Positions 53,085 through 62,647 are shown, counted from the first letter of the stretch. The stretch is DNA of 64,000 bases from Desulfobulbaceae bacterium BRH_c16a (GCA_000961725.1 LADS01000069.1:1-64000); one strand, 5' to 3'. Made by a program: numbers and translations. The notes: generated by a model from the sequence alone, not told the origin.

Positions 53085-55082
53085 GTGCAGAATCGCCCCC
53101 TTCACCCGACTGCGGCCCTCCGGCTCGACAGCGCAAAAATTGAACGAAAAAGATCGCACCGGCATGGAAGAACGCGAGGGGGCATAATACGTACAATAAA
53201 AACACCTCTGCCGAGCGCCGTGCCGGCAAAAATCTTCATGCCGCTGCTGCTCTCCATGTTTTTGTTCATCGGCACCTTTTTCGGATATATCCTGCCCAGG
53301 ATCGAAGACCATCTGATGGACCGCAAAAGGGAAATGATCCACGCCCTGAGCGAATCGGCCATGAGTTCCATCCGCTATTATGCCGAACTTGCCGTAAAAA
53401 ATGCCATCACAAAGGAGGAAGCCCAGAAGCAGGCCATAGCACATTTGCGGAGCCTTCGTTATGGCCCCGAAAAAAAAGACTATTTCTGGATAAACGATAC
53501 CCATCCGCGGATGATCATGCACCCCTACCGCCCTGACATGGAGGGCAAAGACGTCACCGACACCGAAGATCCGGCCGGAAAAAAATTATTCAAGGCCTTT
53601 CTCGAGACTGTCAAGGAAACCGGCGGAGGATATGTCAACTATCACTGGCAGTGGCAGGACGATCAGACGAGAATTTTCACCAAGATTTCATATGTTCAGG
53701 AATACAGCCCCTGGCACTGGATAATCGGGACTGGAGTTTATGTCGAAGACGTTCGCTCCCAGATTGCCTCCATCACCGAGCGTATGACTTTCATATTTCT
53801 TGGCATTCTCGGGGTAATTGCCCTGCTGTCGGTGTACGTGGTCTGGCAGGGGGCAACCGGCGAGATCAAACGCAGGGAGATGGAGGAATCGCTCAGAAAG
53901 AGTGAGAATAAATACCGTTTATTGGCGGAAACAGCACGTGAGATCATCCTTCTCTTTAATTCAGACCTGAGAATCACCTATGCCAATACCGCATGGCAAC
54001 GCATCAGCGGCTATTTGTCGGACGAAATAACCGATATGATCATCACCGAACTTATTCCATCGTCTCAACGATCTCTGTTTGTGGCGAAAATCGGCCATAT
54101 CGACGACGATCAACCCGACAGCTACATTTTCGAAACCAGCTTTATACTGAAGGATCGACGGGCTATCACCGTAGAAGCGACTTTCGCAGAGATGGAGACG
54201 GACGACAAGCAGGCTTCGTTTCTCATGACGGCAAGAGATGTCACGGAAAAAAAGAGAATCGAGGCCCAGGCCAAAATGCAGCAGGAACAACTCATGCAGA
54301 CCAATAAAATGGTTTCCCTCGGAACTTTGGTGTCGGGTGTTGCCCACGAGATCAACAATCCGATATCCTCGGTCATGCTGAACATTCAGGTCTTCGACAA
54401 ATTCTGGAGGGCTGTCCAGCCTATTCTCGACAGCCACCACGACACATTCGGCGATCTCGAAGTCGGCCCAATGGCCTATCCACAGTTACGGGAACGGATG
54501 CCGAAACTTCTGCTCTTTTCCCAGGAAGGGGTCGAGCGGGTGAAGCGCATCGTCGGCGACCTGAAGGACTTTTCGGGCCAGACCCCCTCCGACCTCAGAG
54601 AAACCGTAAACCTGAACAAGGTTGTGGAAAAAGCCATCGGCCTGATATCAAGTCTTCTGAAAAAGGCCACCAATGATTTCGGGGTCGAGTATTACGAAAA
54701 CCTGCCCACCCTCCAAGGCAACAGCCAGCGGCTCGGCCAGGTGGTCATCAATCTCCTGGTCAATGCCACCCAGGCATTGACCGACCCGCACCAGCGCCTG
54801 CGGGTATGCACCGGATATCTTGAAGAATCTGAAGAAATTTTTCTTGAAGTACATGACGAAGGTATCGGAATGACTGCTGAAATCCTCGCCCGCGTCAAAG
54901 ACCCTTTTTTCACGACGAAGAGAGATACCAGCGGCACGGGCCTTGGCCTTTCCATTTCCGACACCATAATCCGTAATCATGGCGGCTGGCTTGATTTCAA
55001 ATCGGAGCCGGCAAAGGGCACAACCGCGACAATCCTGCTGCCTCGCTACAGTCCAGACGAAGTCCCCGGGAGAATGATATGA
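53085..55082 (+). CDS. Cache-domain sensor histidine kinase
   Basis: The 665-residue membrane kinase has a first helix near 48-70, a periplasmic single-Cache domain (about 75-230) with KKDYFWINDTHPRMIMHPYRPDMEGKDV, and a second helix near 238-258. A PAS domain (about 275-395), the HisKA box SGVAHEINNPISSVML and HATPase motifs (NLLVNATQAL, DEGIGM, GTGLGLS) follow. Cache domains of this DYFW type commonly bind small organic acids. The start is GTG 53085 with GGAG upstream. It overlaps the NtrC-type regulator by four bases (ATGA), a matched pair. Confidence 0.92.
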   Translation: MQNRPLHPTAALRLDSAKIERKRSHRHGRTRGGIIRTIKTPLPSAVPAKIFMPLLLSMFLFIGTFFGYILPRIEDHLMDRKREMIHALSESAMSSIRYYAELAVKNAITKEEAQKQAIAHLRSLRYGPEKKDYFWINDTHPRMIMHPYRPDMEGKDVTDTEDPAGKKLFKAFLETVKETGGGYVNYHWQWQDDQTRIFTKISYVQEYSPWHWIIGTGVYVEDVRSQIASITERMTFIFLGILGVIALLSVYVVWQGATGEIKRREMEESLRKSENKYRLLAETAREIILLFNSDLRITYANTAWQRISGYLSDEITDMIITELIPSSQRSLFVAKIGHIDDDQPDSYIFETSFILKDRRAITVEATFAEMETDDKQASFLMTARDVTEKKRIEAQAKMQQEQLMQTNKMVSLGTLVSGVAHEINNPISSVMLNIQVFDKFWRAVQPILDSHHDTFGDLEVGPMAYPQLRERMPKLLLFSQEGVERVKRIVGDLKDFSGQTPSDLRETVNLNKVVEKAIGLISSLLKKATNDFGVEYYENLPTLQGNSQRLGQVVINLLVNATQALTDPHQRLRVCTGYLEESEEIFLEVHDEGIGMTAEILARVKDPFFTTKRDTSGTGLGLSISDTIIRNHGGWLDFKSEPAKGTTATILLPRYSPDEVPGRMI

Positions 55083-56494
55083 ACACTAAACCCTACCCAT
55101 CCGATCCAATTCTGGTCATTGACGATGAAGAATCGATACTGCTGTCGGTGGACACCATTCTGCAGCTCGCCGGCATGAATAACGTCCGCACCTGCAGTGA
55201 CAGCAGGCAGGCAATGGCCATTGTCGAACAGCGCCCGCCGAGTGTCATTCTCCTCGACCTGAACATGCCCCATCTCAACGGCGAAGCCATTCTCGATCAG
55301 ATTGCCGGACAATACCCAAACATTCCGATCATCATCATCACCGGCCGGATTGACGCCGAAACGGCCGTTCTCTGCATGAAGTCCGGCGCCTTTGACTATA
55401 TTGTCAAACCGGTCGACGAGAACCGGCTTATCGCCACTGTGAAAAAAAGCCTGCAATACAGTGAACTGCACCATGAAAACCTGGCACTGAAAGAGCAGTT
55501 GCGGCAAAACCGTCTCGAAAACCCCGAAGCTTTCGCCGATATTATTACCAATTCCCCAAAGATGCTGGGGCTTTTCGGATATATCGAATCCATAGCCGGC
55601 ACTTCGGAGCCGGTTCTCATTCGCGGTGAAACAGGAACCGGCAAGGAGCTGATCGCCAGGGCGATTCATACGGTGAGCGGCAGGTCAGGGGCGTTTGTCG
55701 CCGTCAATGTGGCGGGCCTGGACGATAATGTCTTTTCCGACACCTTGTTCGGTCACGCCAAAGGTGCCTTTACCGGCGCCGACTCCGATCGTCCGGGACT
55801 GATCGAACGAGCTGCAGACGGCACCCTGTTTCTCGACGAAATAGGCGATCTGCCTCCAGGCTCTCAAATAAAACTGCTTCGTTTACTGCAGGAAAGGGAA
55901 TATATGCCGCTCGGCCGGGATACCACCCGGATCAGCAGGGCCCGGGTCATCACTTCAACCCATGTCGACCTCTGGGAACTGCAACAGAAAGAGCTCTTTC
56001 GTCAGGATCTCCATTACCGGCTGCGCACCCATCGCATTATTTTACCGTCACTCCGCGAACGCCGCGACGATATCGCCATGCTGATCGATCACTTTGCCCA
56101 ATGCGCCGCCCAGGCACTCAAAAAAGCCAAACCGAGAATTCCTCAGGAACTGGCAAACATGCTGGAATCTTATCATTTTCCAGGAAATATCCGCGAGTTG
56201 CAGGCCATGGTGTTCGACGCAATTGCCCAGCATAAAAACGGCATCCTGCCGCTCACCGTATTTCGCAACCACATTTCCATGGTCAGGCAAACCGAGACCA
56301 GACTGCACGGCAACGGCAGCGGCGTACCGCTCACCTTTGCCGACCCTCTGCCGACCATCAAACAAGCCACCCGCATGCTGGTCGAAGAGGCCATGCACCG
56401 GGCAGGAAGCAACCAGTCCGCAGCAGCTTCCATGCTCGGCATAACTCAGCAAGCCCTGAGCAACAGATTGATAAAGATGGCGAAAGAACAATAA
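55079..56494 (+). CDS. NtrC-family sigma-54-dependent response regulator
   Basis: The 471-residue protein has a receiver (about 10-125; phospho-aspartate in ILLDLNMPHLNG), an AAA+ domain (about 150-390; GETGTGKELIARAIH, the sigma-54 contact loop GAFTGA, LDEIGDLPPGSQ), and a Fis-type HTH at the C terminus (NQSAAASMLGITQQALSNRL). It activates sigma-54 promoters when phosphorylated. Three ACAAC-N4-GTTGT dyads start eight bases after its stop and a sigma-54 promoter lies before satP, its obvious target. Confidence 0.95.
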   Translation: MNTKPYPSDPILVIDDEESILLSVDTILQLAGMNNVRTCSDSRQAMAIVEQRPPSVILLDLNMPHLNGEAILDQIAGQYPNIPIIIITGRIDAETAVLCMKSGAFDYIVKPVDENRLIATVKKSLQYSELHHENLALKEQLRQNRLENPEAFADIITNSPKMLGLFGYIESIAGTSEPVLIRGETGTGKELIARAIHTVSGRSGAFVAVNVAGLDDNVFSDTLFGHAKGAFTGADSDRPGLIERAADGTLFLDEIGDLPPGSQIKLLRLLQEREYMPLGRDTTRISRARVITSTHVDLWELQQKELFRQDLHYRLRTHRIILPSLRERRDDIAMLIDHFAQCAAQALKKAKPRIPQELANMLESYHFPGNIRELQAMVFDAIAQHKNGILPLTVFRNHISMVRQTETRLHGNGSGVPLTFADPLPTIKQATRMLVEEAMHRAGSNQSAAASMLGITQQALSNRLIKMAKEQ

Positions 56495-56501
56495 CACCCC
56501 T

Positions 56502-56602
56502 ACAACTCTTGTTGTATTCACAACAAGAGTTGTTCTGCCGAACATCCCTTGCGTCCTGGCGCTTTGCTCGCCTTATACATCTTTTTCAACAACTTTTGTT
56601 GT
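56502..56602 (+). promoter_or_regulatory. Three ACAAC-N4-GTTGT dyads, probable NtrC-type enhancer
   Basis: Perfect dyads lie at 56502-56515 (centre TCTT), 56520-56533 (AAGA) and 56589-56602 (TTTT). The first two also form a 14-bp stem that could act as a hairpin. They stand 70-170 bp upstream of the sigma-54 promoter, the normal distance for upstream activator sites. Confidence 0.8.
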
Positions 56603-56670
56603 ACCCTTTCTTCTCGACCGAGACCTCGTTATCTCCTTGATTAAATGAGTGCAAAAGAATATTTGTCCCG

Positions 56671-56686
56671 TGGCATATCAATTGCT
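56671..56686 (+). promoter_or_regulatory. Sigma-54 (-24/-12) promoter of satP
   Basis: TGGCATATCAATTGCT has the invariant GG and GC exactly ten bases apart and the TTGC box. Transcription would start near 56697, giving a leader of about 55 bases before ATG 56752. Confidence 0.88.
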
Positions 56687-56751
56687 ACTGAGAGCGTACA
56701 GCACAACAGTGCATGGACGCAGCAAACATTAACTCTTTTACGGAGGAAAAA

Positions 56752-57369
56752 ATGGCGGACAATCAAACCCCTATGGGAAACCCGGCAGTAGTTGGACTCG
56801 CAGGATTCGGTCTTACCACCCTGATACTTCAACTGCATAATCTCGGTCTTTGCGGCCTTGGCCCGGTCATTGCGTGCGGTCTGATCTTTGGCGGACTGGC
56901 CCAGCTCATGGCCGGCTTACAGGAATTTAAAGTCGGCAACAACTTCGGTTACAGCGCATTTACATCTTATGGGGCATTCTGGATTGCCCTCTGTATTATT
57001 TTACTTTTCAACAAATACGATATCTACAAATCCAGCACCACCGATGTCGGCTATTTTCTTATCGTCTGGACCCTCTACACCATCATCATGTGGATCGGCG
57101 CAATGAGAATTCACGGCGCCATGGCTTCCACCTTCACCTTGCTTGTGGCCGGTTTCATCCTCTTGGATCTCGCCCATTTCGGCTATCCCGCCATGACCAA
57201 AGTCGCGGCTTATGTCCTGATTCTCTGCGCCCTCAACGCCTGGTACATGATGGCTCATGTCATCTTCAAACAGGTGTTCGGGCGTGACGTCCTGCCGGTC
57301 GGAAAACCATGGATCGATCCCAAGCCCGCGCCACAGCCCCAGGTTCAAAAAGCAGGCGCCGCCCATTGA
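56752..57369 (+). CDS. satP: Acetate/succinate transporter, GPR1/FUN34/YaaH (SatP) family
   Basis: The 205-residue membrane protein has the family signature NPAVVGLAGFGLTTLILQLHNLG at its start and about six helices; GGLAQLMAGLQEFKVGNNFGYSAFTSYGAFWIA contains the conserved central motif. SatP proteins import acetate, succinate or propionate. ATG 56752 follows GGAGG; an upstream in-frame ATG at 56713 is rejected. The C-terminal tail is proline/alanine-rich. It is controlled by the sigma-54 promoter and enhancer sites just upstream. Confidence 0.94.
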   Translation: MADNQTPMGNPAVVGLAGFGLTTLILQLHNLGLCGLGPVIACGLIFGGLAQLMAGLQEFKVGNNFGYSAFTSYGAFWIALCIILLFNKYDIYKSSTTDVGYFLIVWTLYTIIMWIGAMRIHGAMASTFTLLVAGFILLDLAHFGYPAMTKVAAYVLILCALNAWYMMAHVIFKQVFGRDVLPVGKPWIDPKPAPQPQVQKAGAAH

Positions 57370-57764
57370 AAGAGTGTTCCTCTGTCGGAGGTGCAGGCAA
57401 ACTACTCACCCCAGACACCACTTTCCAACTGTGCAGGCCGGATACTCGGCCTGCACAAGCCAGTTTGCCTCGCCGCAGACACGACAAGAAGCTACTGACA
57501 CTTTAGGTGTTATCCGATCTTGTCGTAACCGGCTGCAACCAGAGAACAGTTCTTTGGTTGCAGCCGTTTTTCGTTTACCCTTCTTTCAACCGGATATGTT
57601 GCGTCGATATATACGAAATGAATTGTGATTGCTCCTCTTGTACGATAAGATTAGCGTATGTTCAGCAACAACATTGTGACAGAGATAACCACTCGATATC
57701 AAGCAATCCCATCGTCTTAAAAATTCAATCTTCCCCCTAACGCGATCCGCAAGAGGAGCACATT
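57370..57764 (+). terminator. Structured region after satP with three hairpins
   Basis: GTGCAGGCC / GGCCTGCAC near 57432-57458, ACGACAAGA / TCTTGTCGT (57481-57489 with 57519-57527), and the rho-independent terminator CGGCTGCAACCA / TGGTTGCAGCCG followed by TTTTTT (57530-57572). From 57573 to 57764 lies the probable promoter of the CoA-transferase gene, with a loose ACAACATTGTGAC string near 57670, and a GAGGAG ribosome-binding site. Confidence 0.8.
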
Positions 57765-59651
57765 ATGCCTAATTCTCAGTACTGGGCAGATACCTATTTA
57801 GAGAAAAGAGTTACCCCTGAGCAGGCCATCGCCCGCATTCGTTCGGGCCAGCGGGTATTTATCGGCTCAGGTTGCGGCGAACCCCAGGTACTTATCCAGA
57901 AACTTGTCGAAAAAACCAATAATTTCAGTGGACTTGAGATTGTCCGACTGCTCGGTCGCGAGACCGCTTCCCTCACTGCCATTGCCGATAAAACCAGGGA
58001 TACCAACCTGAACATCCGATCCATCTATCTCGGATCTACCAGACCCTTCTCAATCGCCAAACAAAGACGATTCATCACACCGATGAACATGTCCGATGTT
58101 CCGAGCCTGTTTATCACCCGCAAGCTCCCTCTCAATGTGGCCCTTATCCAGGTATCTCCGGCTGATGATTTCGGCTGGATGAGTCTTGGAATCTCGGTGG
58201 ATGTTACCATGGCCGCCGCGCGCTCCGCAGATTTCGTCATCGCCCAGGTAAACCCCAGGATGCCAAGAGTCATGGGTCAGAGTTTCATTCACGTCAATGA
58301 TGTCGATCTCATTGTCGAATACGAGGAGGAGCTGCTGTCGGTACCCCCTTCGAATGTCACTTCGGAGGCGGCGAACCGCATAGGAAAGCATATCGCCAAT
58401 CTTATCGTCGACGGTTCAACCCTGCAGATCGGCCTCGATGCAGCTTCCCAGGCTACGCTGCAGGGACTGTCGAACAAAAACGACCTGGGCGTCCATTCCC
58501 AGTTCCTCACCGACGATATCATGAACTTGTATGCCACAGGCAATATCAACAATAAAAAGAAGGGGATAAACGAAGGCAAAATGGTTGCCTCGATGGCCAT
58601 CGGCAGCCATAACCTCTATGAATTCCTCAACGACAACCCGGCAATCGATTTCCATCCTTCGGATTATGTGAACGATCCTTTCGTCATTGCCCAGCATAAC
58701 AAGATGGTGTCGATGAACGTTGCGAAAACGATGGACCTGACCGGTCAGGTTACCGCCGAGGCATCGGCCACCACCAGGTTTGCCGGTGTTTCCGGGATTC
58801 CTGATTTTGTCAGGGGGGCGCGCCGTTCGCCTGGGGGGAAATCGATTCTTATGATCTTCTCAACGTCCGAGACTGAAAAGGGCCTTGAGTCGAATATTGT
58901 GCCGTATCTTAACGATTCCGTCGTCGTCGTACCACGCGGCGATGTCCATTACGTGGTTTCCGAATACGGTGCTGTCAACCTGTTCGGCAAGAGTATCCAG
59001 GAACGGGTAATCGCCATGATCAGCATAGCCCATCCCAATTTCAGGGAACAGCTTTTCGAGGCGGCCAAAGAGCGGGGCTTTATCGGCGCCGAAAGGACCC
59101 TCGGTGAGGCTGCAAAGGCAGTTTACCCCATTCAGCTTGAGGAGGTCCTCTATATCAACGGCGAAAAAGTAACAATACGGCCTTCCAAACCAGTCGATGA
59201 TCGACGCATCCAGGAACATTATTACAGCCTCCCCAAAGAAGACGTCTTGTCCCGGTTTTTCTGCCAGAAGACGATTTTCGCAAGGACGGAGATGGAAAGC
59301 CGATCGCATGTTGATTATGTGAACGATCTCACTCTCATGGCTGTAGTAGGAGAATTCGGTTTCGGGCGGGTAATTGGCGTTGCCGAGAGCATGAAGCTGC
59401 CGGATCAAAATATGGCAGAGGTCGCGTTTTCCGTAAGCGAAGAGTATAAAGGCAAGGGCCTTGGCGCCTTCTTCCTGAAAAAACTCGCCGCAGTAGCCCG
59501 TGAAAACGGCATAGCCGGCCTGATGGCCTTCACCTTTCCAAGCAACAAGGCCATGATCAATCTCTTTAAAACCTTGCCGTACAAGGTCAGGACGCAGTAT
59601 GAGGATGGCGATCTTATCCTCACCTGTCGCTTTAACGAACTCGCCGACTAA
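57765..59651 (+). CDS. Acetyl-CoA hydrolase/CoA-transferase fused to a GNAT acetyltransferase domain
   Basis: The 628-residue protein has an N-terminal acetyl-CoA hydrolase/transferase part (about 1-430), with IGSGCGEPQVL and the active-site glutamate in VSEYGAVNLFGKSIQERV. A GNAT domain occupies about 480-625, with VAFSVSEEYKGKGLGAFFLKKLAAVARENGI (acetyl-CoA loop) and FTFPSNKAMINLFKTL. It could move CoA from succinyl-CoA or acetyl-CoA to propionate or acetate, while the GNAT part may acetylate acyl-CoA synthetases. The same fusion is known in other bacteria. GAGGAG precedes the ATG. It is transcribed toward acs and separate from it. Confidence 0.92.
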   Translation: MPNSQYWADTYLEKRVTPEQAIARIRSGQRVFIGSGCGEPQVLIQKLVEKTNNFSGLEIVRLLGRETASLTAIADKTRDTNLNIRSIYLGSTRPFSIAKQRRFITPMNMSDVPSLFITRKLPLNVALIQVSPADDFGWMSLGISVDVTMAAARSADFVIAQVNPRMPRVMGQSFIHVNDVDLIVEYEEELLSVPPSNVTSEAANRIGKHIANLIVDGSTLQIGLDAASQATLQGLSNKNDLGVHSQFLTDDIMNLYATGNINNKKKGINEGKMVASMAIGSHNLYEFLNDNPAIDFHPSDYVNDPFVIAQHNKMVSMNVAKTMDLTGQVTAEASATTRFAGVSGIPDFVRGARRSPGGKSILMIFSTSETEKGLESNIVPYLNDSVVVVPRGDVHYVVSEYGAVNLFGKSIQERVIAMISIAHPNFREQLFEAAKERGFIGAERTLGEAAKAVYPIQLEEVLYINGEKVTIRPSKPVDDRRIQEHYYSLPKEDVLSRFFCQKTIFARTEMESRSHVDYVNDLTLMAVVGEFGFGRVIGVAESMKLPDQNMAEVAFSVSEEYKGKGLGAFFLKKLAAVARENGIAGLMAFTFPSNKAMINLFKTLPYKVRTQYEDGDLILTCRFNELAD

Positions 59652-59757
59652 CTCCTCTGCTGAATTTTGAGAGCAAGAGTTAGGGCAAATAGCCATTTAT
59701 GACAGGGCGGCTCTTCCTTTTACCGGGGAGAGCCGGAACACCTTCCGCACCAACTCC

Positions 59758-60414
59758 TTAGAAATCGAGCATAATCTCCGTAAGACCACCGACTAACGGG
59801 GTAATAACAGAACTGATCCCTCCCCAGTCAAAGAACCTTACAACCAGGAACGTGCCGACAATGACAAACGGACCAATGCGGCGGAGATGTTCTTTCATTT
59901 TCTGAAAGATGTCTGTCTGCGGCATGAAAGCGAAAATGAAAGCGGAACCTGGAAGAGGGGGAATAACCAGCAGGCTGTAAACTGCCATAGTAACATTGAC
60001 GACGACAATAGTCGCAAAAACCTCATCGACGACCCCGTACCTGCCAAGAATCCAGTTGATGCTGGCAGCAATGTTTGCCATGAGCAGATTGGCAAGAGGA
60101 CCGGACATACGACTGATTATCAGAAAGAGCTTGGGATGCTTCCTGAATTTCGTCGTATCTATGTCGATCTCCTTTGCCCAGCCGAATCCCGCAACAAAAA
60201 AGTTGATGGTCCCAAGCAAACTCATATGCAGAAAAACATTAAAGTGAAGGCGATCTTTTGCATTTTCCCTGGAATCCCCGAGCAGTGTCGCGACAAAGGC
60301 CTGTCCTTCGGCGCTGACCATGATCGCTGTGAGCATCGCCACACAGAAGATAACGATGTCTTCGACTACCGGCTGAGCGTAATTTATGAGATACGGTAAA
60401 TGAAAATCGGACAT
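59758..60414 (-). CDS. Degenerate site-2-protease (M50)-like membrane protein
   Basis: The 218-residue polytopic protein aligns by eye with M50 site-2 proteases: AEGQAFVATLLGD where HExxHxxxAxxLGD is expected, then LHFNVFLHMSLLGTI, VAGFGWAKEIDIDTTKFRKHPKL, SGPLANLLMANIAA, and VIPPLPGSAF in place of PPLDGG. Both zinc-binding histidines and the aspartate ligand are missing, so it is probably inactive as a protease. ATG 60414 follows AAAGG and GGAG. It is transcribed after acs but beyond the acs terminator. The role is unknown. Confidence 0.75.
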   Translation of the reverse strand: MSDFHLPYLINYAQPVVEDIVIFCVAMLTAIMVSAEGQAFVATLLGDSRENAKDRLHFNVFLHMSLLGTINFFVAGFGWAKEIDIDTTKFRKHPKLFLIISRMSGPLANLLMANIAASINWILGRYGVVDEVFATIVVVNVTMAVYSLLVIPPLPGSAFIFAFMPQTDIFQKMKEHLRRIGPFVIVGTFLVVRFFDWGGISSVITPLVGGLTEIMLDF

Positions 60415-60496
60415 CCTTTCTCCCCTTTCCAACTGTGGAACCACAAACACAAATCATACCTGTTCCGTTGTATTTACCTGAAACGGGTTCTAATTA

Positions 60497-60535
60497 CAAA
60501 AAAAAGTGGTGGAACCCAAAAGGATTCCACCACTT
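60497..60535 (-). terminator. Terminator of acs
   Basis: Stem AAGTGGTGGAA / TTCCACCACTT with a ten-base loop; on the minus strand it is followed by a run of T residues (A-run at 60498-60505). It lies about 37 bases past the acs stop. Confidence 0.93.
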
Positions 60536-60571
60536 CAACACCGCTCTTAAGCGGTCCAGCCGTTTCTCCGG

Positions 60572-62605
60572 TTAGCCGACCATTTTCTGGATCTGCTCGA
60601 CGATTTCCGGATTGGCGAGTGTCATAACATTGCCGACATCGCCCTTATTGGAGATAGCCCCGAGAACCCTTCGCATAATCTTGCCGGAACGGGTTTTCGG
60701 CATATCGGGTACTATCCAGACATGCTTGCACTTGGCGATCTTGCCGATCTGATAAGTAATGGCATCGGCAATCTTCTTCTGCAGTTCCGGAGTTGCCTCG
60801 TATCCCGGCTTGAGCGACACATACAACTCGGGCTCTTTACCTTTAATCTCATGATTGACCGGCACAACCGCTGCCTCGGCAACTTCCGGTACCGTCAAGG
60901 CGGCGGACTCGATCTCTTTGGTGCCGAGACGATGTCCGGAAACGTTGATGACGTCATCGATACGACCGAGAATACGGAAATAGCCATCGGCCGCCATGAC
61001 CGCTGCATCACCGGTCAAGTATGGCCAATCTCTCCAGTCCTTGCTGTTCGGATTCTTGTTGTACATGCTGAAGTAGGTCTTCACAAACCGATCCCTGTCA
61101 CCCCAGATGGTCTGGAAGCAGCCCGGCCAAGGATTCTGGATACAGATATTGCCGGCTTTTCCTGCACCGGCGGGGATTTCCAAGCCGTTCTCGTCAAAAA
61201 TGATCGGATGGATACCCGGAACACCAGGCCCGGCGCTGCCCGGTTTCATCGGCTGAATACCCGGTACGGTCGAGCAGAGGAAACCGCCCGTTTCAGTCTG
61301 CCAGTAGGTATCGACGATAACCGCCTTGCCTTTGCCGACTTCTTTCTCATACCATTTCCAAACTTCGGGCTCAATCGGCTCGCCGACAGTGGTCATATGC
61401 TTGAACTGGAAGTTGTACTTGGCCGGCTCATCCGGTCCAACCTTACGCAAGGCTCTGATTGCCGTCGGCGCGGTATGGAAGATGTTGACATTGAGATCCT
61501 GAGCAATTCGCCATGATCTGCCGGCATCCGGATAGGTCGGGACACCCTCGTAGATGACCGATGACGCACACAGGGCCAGCGGACCATAGACAATGAAGCT
61601 GTGACCGGTAATCCAGCCGATATCCGCCATACACCAGTAAACATCCTCAGGATGAATATCCTGAATATACTTCGACATGGCGGTTACATAGGCCAGATAG
61701 CCGCCGGTACCGTGCTGTGCCCCTTTCGGTTTGCCGGTAGTACCGCTGGTATACATCAGGAAAAGCGGTTCTTCGGCGAGCATATGCACCGGCTCAACCC
61801 GTGCTCCGTAGTATTTTTTCAGTTCCTGATTGACAATGACGTCACGTCCTTCAACCACCGCCGCGGGTGAAGACATTTTGCCGGGATAACGCTGCCAGAT
61901 GAGGAGCTTATCGACCTTTTGTCCGTCTTTTGCAGCGAGTTGACAGGCCTCGTCATCAACCGACTTATGATCGAGCAACTTGCCGCCCCGATAATAGGCG
62001 TCCATGGTGATGAGTACCCGGCTGTTCGAGTCGACAACCCTGTCGGCACAGGCGCTGGCGGAGAAACCTCCAAAAACGACCGAGTGGATGACACCAAGTC
62101 TTGCACAGGCCAGCATGGTGATAGGCAACTCAGCCGACATCGGCATGTGAACCGTGACCCTGTCACCTCTCTTCAGACCGGCGGTATCGCGCAGCAGAGC
62201 CGCAAACTCATTGACCCGGACATAGAGTTCCTGATAGGTGATGTGCTGGACTCTTTCTTCTTCCAACTCAGAGACAAAGTGGATAGCTGTTTTATTTGCG
62301 TTTTTGGCAAGATGTCTGTCGATACAATTATAACTGGCGTTCAGTTTACCGCCTTTAAACCATTTCCAGCAAGGTGCATCACTCGTATCGAGCACTTCGT
62401 CCCAGTATTTATACCAGGTCAACAACTCGGCAAACTCAGTATAACAATCCGGGAAATTTTTCAGGGCAAAACGCTCGTAAATAGCTGGATCGGTGAGGTT
62501 GGCCTGACCTATGAATTTTGATGAAGGAGGATAATAGCCCTCTTCTTTCCAATGGACCGCGATTTCAGCTTCCGAAGTTTCGACAACATTATCATTTTCA
62601 CTCAT
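60572..62605 (-). CDS. acs: Acetyl-CoA synthetase
   Basis: The 677-residue enzyme has the AMP-forming motifs: the P-loop YTSGTTGKPKGAQHGTGGY, YWQTETGGFL and DMPKTRSGKIMRR with the acetylatable lysine. The substrate-pocket tryptophan region SRVLITMDAYYRGG and GDVGNVMTLANP end are typical of Acs. It makes acetyl-CoA from acetate. AAGGAG precedes the ATG. A hairpin stands between it and the upstream transporter gene. Post-translational control by the AcuC-like deacetylase is plausible. Confidence 0.96.
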   Translation of the reverse strand: MSENDNVVETSEAEIAVHWKEEGYYPPSSKFIGQANLTDPAIYERFALKNFPDCYTEFAELLTWYKYWDEVLDTSDAPCWKWFKGGKLNASYNCIDRHLAKNANKTAIHFVSELEEERVQHITYQELYVRVNEFAALLRDTAGLKRGDRVTVHMPMSAELPITMLACARLGVIHSVVFGGFSASACADRVVDSNSRVLITMDAYYRGGKLLDHKSVDDEACQLAAKDGQKVDKLLIWQRYPGKMSSPAAVVEGRDVIVNQELKKYYGARVEPVHMLAEEPLFLMYTSGTTGKPKGAQHGTGGYLAYVTAMSKYIQDIHPEDVYWCMADIGWITGHSFIVYGPLALCASSVIYEGVPTYPDAGRSWRIAQDLNVNIFHTAPTAIRALRKVGPDEPAKYNFQFKHMTTVGEPIEPEVWKWYEKEVGKGKAVIVDTYWQTETGGFLCSTVPGIQPMKPGSAGPGVPGIHPIIFDENGLEIPAGAGKAGNICIQNPWPGCFQTIWGDRDRFVKTYFSMYNKNPNSKDWRDWPYLTGDAAVMAADGYFRILGRIDDVINVSGHRLGTKEIESAALTVPEVAEAAVVPVNHEIKGKEPELYVSLKPGYEATPELQKKIADAITYQIGKIAKCKHVWIVPDMPKTRSGKIMRRVLGAISNKGDVGNVMTLANPEIVEQIQKMVG

Positions 62606-62647
62606 GAATACAGCTCCTTGTACATGGTTTATATATGGATATATTTA

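Noticed and set aside
56550..56570. TGGCGCTTTGCT as a sigma-54 promoter
   Set aside because: GG and GC are only six bases apart; the site at 56671 has the correct ten.
57660..57685. TetR-type operator before the CoA-transferase gene
   Set aside because: AACATTGTGAC has a mismatch in each half relative to the dyads at 33635 and 38395, so support is too weak.
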